Part shown: positions 55,601 to 64,000 of the stretch, piece by piece
Layout of the letters: every line of letters begins with the position of its first letter
How positions within the stretch are numbered: position 1 is the stretch's first letter
Assembly: GCA_030710605.1 (NCBI GenBank)
Contig: CP092863.1
Location: forward strand, 142,010,580-142,074,579
Length of the DNA stretch: 64,000 nt
From: Cordylochernes scorpioides
Lineage: Eukaryota; Arthropoda; Arachnida; Pseudoscorpiones; Chernetidae
Direction: 5' to 3'
Notes under the pieces: generated by a model
The model's input: only the letters and a program-made list of their open reading frames with translations
Database searches by the model: none
Told to the model about the DNA's origin: nothing
Translations under genes and position numbers: made by a program

Positions 55601-56070
55601 ACCCTGAAACGCTGAGGAGCGCGATTACAGGGCTCTTAAAAACAGCGGCAGACCAATCTATACAAAACGACCTTACAAGAATGGATAAATCTAAGCTATA
55701 CTCTCACTACAAAGACATTCACATATCTTTCATGACGGAGGGATACCTTTTAGGGGATTTTCCTTTCCCGGTTGTAAGACTACTCGCACAAGTTAGAATA
55801 CTTTCAAGTTTTTTTAGAGAAAACCACACCAAGATGCTCTGCGGCGAGGACCCGACTTGTACCTTCTGTAATTCAAAACTACAAAATGAAATCACTCACT
55901 ATATTTTTGATTGCTCTGCTCTGAAAGAAGAAAGAAGAACCCTTATGCTCAAAACTGGGCAACTCTGTGCTTCACTTCCATCAATAATTGACAATATGAC
56001 CCAGAATAAGTATATTGCTACGGCGTTTTATGGTTTCCACAAGTCCATATCTCAGAAGAAGGCCAAGTGA
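52618..56070 (+). CDS. LINE ORF2: endonuclease, reverse transcriptase, zinc tail
   Basis: 1,150 codons in frame with ORF1. The endonuclease domain has WNINGF (about 52808), FALLETW, FVYLPPNQ, LLGDLNIRTG, GSSTIDY and YSDHHPLVL, the metal-binding and catalytic set of an apurinic-type nuclease that nicks the target. The reverse transcriptase has [59 protein letters not shown] (54889-54900), NESKSKIMVF and YTYLGFPL. The tail has C-x2-C ... H ... C (CTFCNSKLQNEITHYIFDC). No stop or shift is visible, so activity is plausible. The start is unclear: readthrough or reinitiation is needed. Confidence 0.93.
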   Translation, partial: QKPCRNNCVNRRNTTSKSQINSPPHNQITESYYDINTCKYDSQDDDNANFSENSRDIAEKIICWNINGFYRILSIFPLLEHIKNYEIFALLETWCLNRTNITLKDYQIIELPATKESGRGRGSGGIIVGFREGGKYRVESSEKDGTWLSIFLSTNTRAPQHVICLIFVYLPPNQIQLHNLDKLFTYIQKQIADGKEIILLGDLNIRTGKLGGLHNPLNFQLPLTSERRAKDHIISSLSNKLLDFLEDNSLTIVNGRSRGDKDGDFTYISERGSSTIDYCILSQGSLQILLDFKVDDQLYSDHHPLVLTIKGQNFNEKKTKREDYNITRYRWSADGLATFKMKLEELREKNIPASDDLVYTFNQRILEAMSSAKITYSIKGGPRKSKPWFDKDCYDMKKLAKESLKKYRKTNRLEDRECYASSRKKYLALLDLKRKGFDNEKQEILRNAKDSKTFWKTIALYKSTSIIQGEISIQDWLNFYRELMTTEKNLRICNLHNVISQNDPILDSEITNADIYKEIAGLRSNKACGPDGIPNEVLKTLPDSYILLLKQLYNSVMTTGKYPAIWTNSTIHPIFKNGYKNSPSNYRGIALISNVSKLFTSILRSRLEEWVEGRRVIPENQAGFRKERSCIDHIFTLTTLIQLSLRKKRGKLYVFFVDLRKAFDTVPHSLLWKKLYNLGISYQFISTIKSYYEQATIAIRWKGSFTESIKINSGVLQGEPLSPLLFILFITDLIEIYNNSDLPSVNLPEFGDIHLLLYADDIAIIGESRINLQKKIKILKEYLDENLMTLNESKSKIMVFRNGGKPSNKDRWFWNDKPIAITSRYTYLGFPLTPTITTTHPANYFKGKALTAINATHPILIKSKAKSINLSIKLFDTIVRAVLTYAAPLWATEHKDLLDNIQDIFIRRFLNLPRYTPGYLIRLETGRISLSVTALKLTLKYWLRVLNMSSDRLPRICFNRTRELSNASGTPIGFIKKLTNLLNDNGSPALVSCDDPETLRSAITGLLKTAADQSIQNDLTRMDKSKLYSHYKDIHISFMTEGYLLGDFPFPVVRLLAQVRILSSFFRENHTKMLCGEDPTCTFCNSKLQNEITHYIFDCSALKEERRTLMLKTGQLCASLPSIIDNMTQNKYIATAFYGFHKSISQKKAK

Positions 56071-56319
56071 TACTCACTCCTCACTTTCTTACTGCTACTA
56101 TTTTTTTGTTGATTTCTTGCTTCCCTCTTTCTTATTATTATTTTTTTTTTTTTTCCTTTTCTTGTTTTTTTTTTTTTTTTTCTTTCTCTTTTTACTCTGT
56201 ATATATCGCTATTTCCGTTGTCTCACTGCTTTGTTCTTATGCATACCTCTGGTGAATCCTGTATAGGGTCAGTGACCCTAAATAAAGGCTTTTTTGTTGT
56301 TGTTGTAGTCATTAAAAAC

Positions 56320-57519
56320 GACCAGGGCTTCCTTTATTAACCTCATGCAGTTTTAAATATTTGACTATAAAATTGGAACATGGGTTATAAATATTTTTCT
56401 AAAAATATATTTTATATACTTGAAATGAATATATATCTTCATTATGAAAACATGATAGAATATAAATGAAAGGTCAAATCCGATCTCTCAAATGAGAAAA
56501 TTTTAGGTGGCAAAGCTCTATATTTTGGGATGAATTCATGAAATGAATATTTAGATAAAGACAGTTGGATGAAAAAATAAATTATTTAACATAGCTCAAG
56601 TATTTTAAAACAATTAAGAAAATTTCAAATAATGTTGAAATGAACTTAGAGAATACGGTGATTGTTCTTTCTAATTATCGTAATTAAATGAAAAATATTT
56701 TTCACAGAAATAAAAACAATATTTCAGCCCGCCGATTTTGTATTTTGTTTTCCCTTTTTGCGATATTTTGACAATTGTTTACAATATTAATCCCATGTTT
56801 TGGGGCAATTTGTTAAATATATGAAATTTTAATACTCACACAGACATAAAATATAATATAACTTTTATTCCTTCTTCAAAATATTATTTACAAATAATTA
56901 CCTTTTTTTTGCATATATACTATTCCTTTCTGTAAGTTGTCAACTTTTGACAAGAACATTATTAATCGCTCGAAAATTTTGACTAGGCATAATTATTCGA
57001 TTTTTTTGGGTGTTGAACATAAAAATAATAATATAATAATAATAATATTCTTAAAATAACTAGCATTTTAAATATCACAATTTGATTTGAAAATCAAGTC
57101 CATTTTATCCTAATCACAATCGGCTTTATTGGCAGTCTTTTGGGAATATTTCCACTAATGTTTTTTTTTACACCTTTTGCAGCATCTCATAGTCATACAA
57201 CACCAATTGTATTGACATTTACAAATAATCATAATATAATAAAATATGCCATTGATAGTCATATTTAAAAATGCACCACTTAATAATTGATCATATAGTG
57301 AACTTTACATAGAATATTTTATAAAGTAAATTAGAATAGAGGTCTTAATTATTTTACCACATCTTAATATTTAATTGTCCCTATCAATTAGAATATGTTG
57401 ACAAACAGTTTTTTTTTCCAAGCATATTATAATTCAAACAATGTCAAGATGTCAAGATACGTTCCCAGATTACCATGTTTTTAGTTTGTGACAATGCTTT
57501 TGACAGTAATTAAATGATC
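56320..57519. other. AT-rich intergenic
   Basis: No gene, RNA or known repeat family visible. Confidence 0.6.
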
Positions 57520-57770
57520 TGTGATTTTAATACAAGAAAAAAAAAAAGACCTAATCCAAATAATTTATTAGTGTGTGAGATTTCAGCAACAACATTGTCA
57601 CCATCATCAGACAAAAGAATAAATGAGAAAAAATATCACAGCAAGTTCTTAAATAGTACTGTTATCAAGTGTTTAAACAATGTTGTTGCTAAAACGTCAC
57701 ACACTAATAAATTATTTGGATTAGGTCTTATTTTCTTGTATTATAATCTATAATTCGAATTGTTCTTTAT
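57520..57770. mobile_element. Foldback MITE F2, long form
   Basis: Arms aataatttattagtgtgtgag and complement, with an insert of about 90 bases. It is flanked by tacaagaaaa and the mirrored ttttcttgta. Confidence 0.8.
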
Positions 57771-57850
57771 CATTTCTGATCTGTGATTTGTTTGTAATGT
57801 TTTTAATTTTTAATGAATTTTAGAATACTGTGTTCCTAGCTTAGTTTAAA

Positions 57851-58240
57851 ATGCCTACAAATGTTCCAATTTGTATTGACAAACTTGCCATCACCACTAT
57901 GCCTCATTATTTAGATTTTCTCAGTCCTGAATATTGTGACAGGACCTTTATTCGTGAAAATATTGATGTTCTTTTTTTAAATTATAACACACTTTATAGT
58001 AATATTTGTTGAAGGCCAACAGCCCGAAATGCATATGTGGTTGGCTTTTCTTCGGAACAACTTTATTTTTTCTATCACCAAAATTACCTTGAGAGAGTCT
58101 CTAAAGGACACTTTGGCTCTGTAACTAGGTGTTGTCCTTTACAGAGAGGTAGTTCTACTGTAGCAACTCTCTGGTAAGAGGACATCTCTCCCTAAAGGGC
58201 ACTTTGGCTCTGTAACTAGGTGTTGTCCTTTACAGAGAGA
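57851..58240. other. Short ORF and direct repeat
   Basis: A 54-codon open frame at 57851 is not recognisable. Then a direct repeat at 58107-58149 and 58198-58241 (actttggctctgtaactagg). Confidence 0.4.
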
Positions 58241-58344
58241 TGTTCTGCTTTATTTGTCTGCTATCTCTATTGTGCCATTTTATATTCTCTCACAAGTATG
58301 AAGATTCGAATATGACGACAACATCAACTTATCTTTTGTTGCAG

Positions 58345-58656
58345 CCTGTTATCCATGAAGAAGCCCAAGCTGAAAACCCAACTGGCTCCAGCCATTCCCA
58401 GGGCGTACAGAACGAGAAGCATCAGCCAGCATTCTGTAACCCAAACGACCACCGATTCCACAGCTGCCTCCAACAAACAAACTACTAGGAAAACCAGGGG
58501 AACAACACTGAAGAAACCAACAACCGCTCCAATAACTCGAAAACCAGGAACCAAAACAAGAAATGCAGACAATAGAACGAAAAAGAAGGAATCCCAAGAA
58601 GAGATTCATCCGAAAAAAAAGCAGAGGGTCGCCCAAAAAATTTCCAAAGCCCCCAG
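58345..58656 (+). CDS. Candidate exon of a basic protein
   Basis: Acceptor ttatcttttgttgcag and donor GTAAAT frame 312 bases. From the ATG at 58355 the frame is open for 100 codons and ends in phase 2. It is rich in Lys, Thr, Arg and Ser (KKPKLKTQLAPAIPRAYRTR, KPGTKTRNADNRTKKK, EEIHPKKKQRVAQK) with nuclear-localisation-like clusters. No domain is recognised, and no following exon is found before the window ends in repeats. It could be a chance open frame. Confidence 0.4.
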
Positions 58657-58829
58657 GTAAATTTGCACATCTCAACCTTATTTACATATGCTCCAAAAGA
58701 GGCACCTCTCCCTTTAAAATACATCGAGTAATAGCTCTTCCGCAAAAAAAAAAAAAACATTTGCCGAATGCTAGTTCTAGGTACCAATAAGATGATATAA
58801 TGACATAGCAGGTCATATTAATGCATGAT

Positions 58830-59047
58830 TTATAAGACACAATTTGGATTATAGATTAGAAACACAAGGTAAAAAGACCAAATACAAAATAAAGTGGGTG
58901 ATGTTTCAGTAACAGTGTTGTTACCATCTTCAGACAAAAGTACTGAATTTTTAAATCTTTTGTCTGATGATGGTAACAAAGGCTGTGTTACTGAAAAGTC
59001 AATCACTATTAATTTATTTTGATTTGGTCTTATTACCTTGTAGCTTG
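58830..59047. mobile_element. Foldback MITE F2
   Basis: Arms aaacacaaggtaaaaagacc and the diverged complement, centre near 58940. Confidence 0.8.
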
Positions 59048-59216
59048 AATACATGATGTTTCAAAAACTGAAGAAACAGAGTGAAAAGAATAAAGGTAAA
59101 AAAAAGCAGATAAATAGTTTCAAATATACAGATGGCAGCACTCTATGTCATTATTTCTGTACATTAGTTACTGTGACACCATTCTTTCAGAACAATAACT
59201 CTTTACTAGTGTTTCT

Positions 59217-59481
59217 GAGGGGGTTGGTGGACCAGTGGTCTAAGCTGTTGATTTTTGACTGCTATGACCTGGGATTGAATCCCGTATTGGGCACTTTTTT
59301 TCTAATAAAAAAAATGCTCCAATGGCCCCCGATTCTTGCAAAAATCCAACCTCACTAGTGAGTGCTTGTAACCAAATGGGGCTCTGCCACACTTGTAAGT
59401 TCAAAAGTCAAACTGCTTTTGACATGTGGTGCACTTACAGTAAAAGCAGTCACCAAGTTTTACCCACCATGATTATCATGG
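59217..59481 (+). mobile_element. Diverged SINE copy
   Basis: Head gggggttggtggaccagtgg, B-box region gggattgaatccc, tail lost after catgattatcatgg. Confidence 0.85.
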
Positions 59482-59639
59482 CTGTGTCTAATAAAAATTA
59501 GTGTTTGTAAGCACAAATATAGCTTTTTAATAACAAATCCACACATATATACAGTTGCCTGGCCATCCTTGCAGCCCTCTATATGGCAGACATCAATCCA
59601 GAAAAGGACATCCATACGAACAAGTCACCTCAGTTGGTC

Positions 59640-60330
59640 TGTATTGTTATCAGGGTGCACAGACCGATCTGATCTGCTCCATGGACAAGACACCACCATC
59701 TCAGTTGGCCGGTATTATGATTAGGGTGCATGGACCGATCTGATCTGCTCCATGGACAAGACACCACCTCAGTTGGCCGGTATTGTGATCAGGGTGCATG
59801 GACCAATCTGATCTGCTCCATGGACAAGACACCACCACTACCTCAGTTGGCCGGTATTGTGATCAGGGTGCATGGACCGATCTGATCTGCTCCATGGACA
59901 AGACACCACCTCAGTTGGCCGGTATTGTGACCAGGGTACATGGACCGATCTGATCTGCTCCATGGACAAGACACCACCACTACCTCAGTTGGCCGGTATT
60001 GTGATCAGGGTGCATGGACCGATCTGATCTACTCCATGGACAAGACACCACCTCAGTTGGCCGGTATTGTGATCAGGGTGCATGGACCGATCTGATCTAC
60101 TCCATGGACAAGACACCACCACTACCTCAGTTGGCCGGTATTGTGATCAGGGTGCATGGACCGATCTGATCTACTCCATGGACAAGACACCACCTCAGTT
60201 GGCCGGTATTGTGATCAGGGTGCATGGACCGATCTGACCTACTCCATGGACAAGACACCACCTCAGTTGGCCGGTATTGTGATCAGGGTGCATGGACTGA
60301 TCTGATCTACTCCATGGACAAGACACCACC
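59640..60330. repeat. Tandem array of about 68 bp, copy B
   Basis: Mirrored version of 6916-7690 (cctcagttggccggtattgt, ctccatggacaagacacc), about ten units, with longer units where an extra actacc is present. Confidence 0.92.
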
Positions 60331-60621
60331 ATCACAAACAAATTCACAACCTGAATGATCCAATAATGCTATTTTGTAAAAGCACAGAAACTCTTTATAA
60401 TGGTCTTTAATGGAACTGACCATGACAAGGTGATTTTTTTTTTGGCTTATTGAAGCTGAAAAATCAAGGCAGATGGGACTTCTTAGGCAAAACTGACAGT
60501 ATATCTAGAGGATAGAAAACTCTGATCTCAAACCAAAGATATATGAGGTTCATTATAGATTTCATCATAACACACAGCCCCATCTATTGAAAAATGTAAA
60601 TTTATCATCATTATAATAGGG

Positions 60622-60926
60622 GTTTTTTTTTGCTTATCCCTAGTACATGTGATACAGGCAATGATAATCATGGTGGGTAGTTAGCGACTGCTTTTACTGT
60701 AAGTACACCACATGTCTACACATGTGAAAAACAGTTCGACTTTGCATTTACAAATGTGCCAGAGCCCCATTTGTTTACTTGCACTCGCTGGTGGGGTGGG
60801 ACTTTTGCAAGAATCGGGGGCTATTGGAACATTTTTTTTAATCAAAAAAAGTGCCCAATGCGGGAATCGAACACGGGTCGTAACGGTCGAAAACCAACGG
60901 TTTAGACCATCCTTCCACCGACCCCC
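60622..60926 (-). mobile_element. tRNA-derived SINE
   Basis: Full-length minus-strand copy, partner of 6317-6626. Confidence 0.88.
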
Positions 60927-60928
60927 AG

Positions 60929-61150
60929 GAAATGAAATCATTAAACCACGAATGTTTCTTTTATGCAAAAAATAATTTCTACTGTCCTTACTGCCATGAA
61001 AAAATATTGGGAGGGCTTGGCTTATCAGTGGTGAACCCTCCAGCAGTTTCACCACTGATAAGCCAAGCCCTCCCAATATTTTTTCATGGCAGTAAGGACA
61101 GCAGAAGTGTATTTTTTGCATAAAAGAAACATTCGTGGTTTAATGATTTC
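60929..61150. mobile_element. Foldback element F1, short form
   Basis: Palindrome centred near 61045, partner of 6090-6315. Confidence 0.85.
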
Positions 61151-61162
61151 ATTTCCTATTAA

Positions 61163-61189
61163 GGGGGTCGGTGGAAGGATGGTCTAAAC
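61163..61189 (+). mobile_element. SINE head left of hAT copy 2
   Basis: Starts gggggtcggtggaagg and ends in the hAT target duplication gtctaaac; the SINE resumes at 63949. Confidence 0.85.
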
Positions 61190-61644
61190 CAAGCATGTCA
61201 AACTCGCGGCCCGCGGGCCTCATGCAGCCCACAACGAATAAATTTGCGGCCCACCAGACAATATATTTTAATAAAAAAAATTTTATAAAGTTAAAAAAAA
61301 AATTGTAAAAATTTGTAGCCTAATTTTTAAAAATTGTAATTATACATAATTTATTTATTAATAACGAACCACTGGTCACCATACATAAGTCGTAAGTTTT
61401 GATAATACATCGCCATGTACATCGCCATAAGTATTGTGTGCCATAAAGTTTAAAGAAAATATTCTTTCGGAGTACTAGAAAAAATTTTTTTTTTTAAGTT
61501 ACGTTCAATAATTTGTGCAGTTATTCTGTGTCTGGTAAGTTAAAAAATATTAATTTTTTTAAAAAATGTTTAAAATATTAATTAAAACATTTTATTATTT
61601 TGTGTTAGCGATTACTAATTTTTTTTCTGACCTTTGTATTCAAT

Positions 61645-63800
61645 ATGTCTTCATCAAAACCAAGTGGCAGTAAAACTAAACGAAAAATTACTGACGAACA
61701 TAGGAATTTTCAAGAAAAGTGGGAATTAGAGTATTTTTGCTCTGAAGTAAAAGATAAAATCATCTGCTTGATATGTAATAATGCTATTAGTGTACCAAAA
61801 TTATATAACATTAAACGTCATTATGAACAACATAAATCAAAATATGATACCTACGAAGGTTTAATGAGACAAGAAAAGTTAAAAGAGTTCAAGTTGGGAA
61901 TGAAAAAACAACAGTTTATGTTTACTAAATTATCACAAGAGAGTGAAATGGCGGTGCATGCAAGCTACGTTTTATCGGAGATGATAGCTAAACACTCAAA
62001 ACCTTTTACTGAAGGTGATTTCATCAAGGAATGTTTAATTAAAGCTGCAGAAATTGTTTGTCCTGGAAGTGTGAAGACGTTTCAAGCAATATCTTTGTCT
62101 CGAAATACCGTTGTGGAAAGAGTTACTGATATGGCCAGAAATTTAAATGATCAGATAAAAGAAAAATCATCTTGTTTCGAAGCATTTTCCATTGCCTGTG
62201 ATGAGGGTACGGACATTGGGGGCGTAGCTCAGTTAGCTGTTTTTTTTTGAGCTTGCGACACGGATTTCAACATTTTTGAGGAATTATTGGAACTAGTACC
62301 GATGCATGGCACTACTACAGGAGAAGATATATTTAATTGTGTTTATGATCTTCTGCAAAAATACAATTTACCTCAATCAAAATTGACTTCTGTAGCAACA
62401 GATGGAGCTCTTTCAATGACTGGAAAAACCAACGGTTTCGTAGCATTACTGCGAAAAAAACTAAGTGAAATTTCTGATGGTTCCAATATTCATTATACGC
62501 ATTGCATTATACATCAGGAAGTATTATGTACGAAGGTAATAAAAATGGAAAATGTGTTGACACCTATCAAAAAATTCATGGGGGGTCGGTGGAAGGCTGG
62601 TTAAACCGTTTGGTTTACGACCACTACGACCCGGGTTCGATCCCCGCATTGGACACTTTTTTTCTGTTAAAAAAAAAAAAAAAAAAATGCTCCAATGGCC
62701 CCCGATTCTTGCAAAAGTCCAACCCCACCAGCGAGTGCAAGTAACCAAACGGGGCTCTGGCACATTTGTAAGTGAAAAGTCGATCTGCTTTCACATGTGT
62801 AGACATGTGGTGCGCTTACAGTAAAAAGCAGTCGCTAACTACCCACCATGATTATCATGCCCTGTACCATGTGTACTAGGGATAAGCAAAAAAAAAAATT
62901 CATCAATTTCATAAGATCTCGAGGTTTAAATCAGCGACAGTTCTCTCTGTTCTTAACTGAATTAGAAAGCGGATATTCAGGTTTATCATACTATACCGAG
63001 GTACGTTGGCTATCATGCTCCAAGGTTCTCAAACAATTTTGGGACTTGAAAGAAGAAATATGTCAGTTTTTAATAACCAAGAATCAAGACATCACTTTGT
63101 TTTCTGATCAAGTATGGTTGCAAGATTTTTCCTTCATGGTTGACATAACAAAACACTTGTCGGATTTAAATTTGAAACTGCAAGGAAAGGATCAGATCAT
63201 TACCAACATGTGTGACCAAGTTAATGCATTCAAATGTAAGCTAGTTCTTTGGGAAAAGCAGTTGAAAAACGAAGATTTAATGCACTTTCCGACATGCAAC
63301 ATGTACAAATCAAGTTTAGGTGAAACTGCATCGTATCAAAAATATGCTGAAAAAATTTTAAGTCTTAGAAATGAATTTGAAACAAGGTTTTCTGATTTCA
63401 AATCTTTGGAAGGCAAGTTTACTTTGTTTTCTTCGATTTTCTCGATAAATATAGAATCAGTACCTAATCATATGCAAATGGAGGTAATAGATATCCAGTG
63501 CGATTCAGATTTAAAGGCAAAATTCATTGAAGTTGGCATTTCTTAAATTTCCAAAATTTGCCAGCCAGATTTGAAAACACTCGAAAATTAGCATATGAAA
63601 TTATGTCCATGTTTGGAAGTACTTATCGGTGCGAGCAGTTATTTTCACTTATGAAAGGAAATAAGTCTCCAATCAGATCGAGAATTACTGACGTTCACCT
63701 TGGGTCAGTTTAAAAATTAATCACTGCGAACAAGATTTCCCCCGAAGTAGGAAAGATGGTAGCAGAAAAGAGATGCCAAATATCAGGGAGAAAATATTTA
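61645..63800 (+). pseudogene. hAT transposase, GTF2IRD2/ZBED-like, copy 2
   Basis: The first 200 codons are intact (BED zinc finger, CLICNN; MKKQQFMFTK), better than in copy 1. The frame is lost in the T run at 62241, regained at 62287, cut by a SINE at 62580, resumed until about 63546, then shifted; a TTA-to-TAA change near 63711 stops the dimerisation segment, and the original final stop is lost. The breaks differ from copy 1 in part, so the two have decayed separately since duplication, while the SINE is shared. Confidence 0.9.
62580..62889 (+). mobile_element. tRNA-derived SINE inside hAT copy 2
   Basis: Same insertion as 4343-4654. Flanking duplication aaaaattcat (62570-62579, repeated after the A tail). 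Confidence 0.9.
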
Positions 63801-63948
63801 CTTTCTTTTTTCTTATTAGTATTTTTTAAAATAAGCCTACATAAATGTTACTATAAAAATTTAATTACTTGTTTTCTTTTTTTGCGGCCCACATAATCTT
63901 ATTACTTTTTTATTTGGCCCGTGTTAGGATTTGAGTTTGACATGCTTG

Positions 63949-64000
63949 GTCTAAACCGTTGGTTTTCAACTGCTACGACCAGGGTTCGATTCCAGCATTG
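63949..64000 (+). mobile_element. SINE remainder right of hAT copy 2
   Basis: Resumes with gtctaaaccgttgg and includes the B-box region gggttcgattcc; cut by the window end. Confidence 0.85.

Larger units (their letters stand above)
51556..56305 (+). mobile_element. Full-length, near-intact LINE, copy 2
   Basis: Perfect 14-bp target duplication tagtcattaaaaac (51542-51555, 56306-56319). The order is 5' UTR (agattcgccgctaggtgg), ORF1 (51658-52617), ORF2 (52618-56070), a T-rich 3' UTR, AATAAAG and a TTG-repeat tail. There is no frameshift. The endonuclease-RT-zinc layout without RNase H and the RRM-type ORF1 fit the CR1/L2/Jockey group. It could be recently active. Confidence 0.95.
61190..63948 (+). 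mobile_element. hAT DNA transposon, copy 2
   Basis: Same 16-bp terminal repeats as copy 1; target duplication gtctaaac at 61182-61189 and 63949-63956. It carries a SINE at the same internal site as copy 1. Confidence 0.93.
59520..64000. repeat. Inverted segmental repeat, arm B
   Basis: Reverse-complement partner of 3128-7790, with the same nested order. It continues to the window edge. Confidence 0.85.

Noticed and set aside
56015-56266. Phe-rich open frames after the LINE ORF2
   Set aside because: They are T-run sequence of the LINE 3' UTR.

Overview
This is a repeat-rich window from a metazoan nuclear genome. The evidence is spliced genes with GT-AG introns, tRNA-derived SINEs, two non-LTR retrotransposon types, hAT, mariner and Helitron remnants, satellites, foldback elements and two 100-N scaffold gaps (2676-2775, 35250-35349). 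Several repeat proteins (RNase H tail at 49.3 kb, GTF2IRD2-like hAT, EEP endonuclease at 12.7 kb) have a style I associate with arthropods, especially arachnids. That placement is a low-confidence inference.

Three host loci stand out. (1) A complete METTL6 gene (tRNA m3C methyltransferase) lies on the minus strand, with four exons between 50367 and 37147 whose splice phases all agree, giving 274 residues. Its introns hold a Helitron, a full-length LINE, foldback elements and SINEs. Exon 3 with flanking introns is present again at 1-2675, with identical coding and intact splice sites. (2) The last four exons of an unrecognised disordered protein lie on the minus strand (16913 to 9206), again with matching phases. 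(3) Two large plus-strand K/E-rich loci follow: 20887-26395 (about 1,830 residues, two frameshifts) and a decayed relative at 31154-35134 that includes a 45-bp, 15-residue tandem repeat.

Layout: 1-2675 METTL6 partial duplication; 3.1-7.8 kb nested hAT/SINE/foldback and a tandem array, repeated in inverted orientation at 59.5-64 kb; 7.8 kb U6-derived sequence; 8.1-9.1 kb LINE debris; 9.2-16.9 kb disordered-protein gene with an endonuclease remnant, mariner and 18S rDNA fragments between its exons; 17-20.8 kb AT-rich DNA with a 180-bp array; 20.9-35.1 kb K/E-rich loci separated by a 123-125 bp satellite; 37.1-50.4 kb METTL6; 51.6-56.3 kb a full-length LINE with a perfect 14-bp target duplication; 56-59 kb AT-rich DNA, foldbacks and one candidate exon.

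The strongest candidate for something unusual is the LINE family. In both copies ORF1 ends in TAG followed by CAA or CAG, and ORF2 continues in the same frame without a further stop. ORF1 also carries a 2A-like GIEQNPGP motif after a hydrophobic N-terminus. Together these suggest one polyprotein-like reading frame managed by ribosome skipping and stop-codon readthrough.
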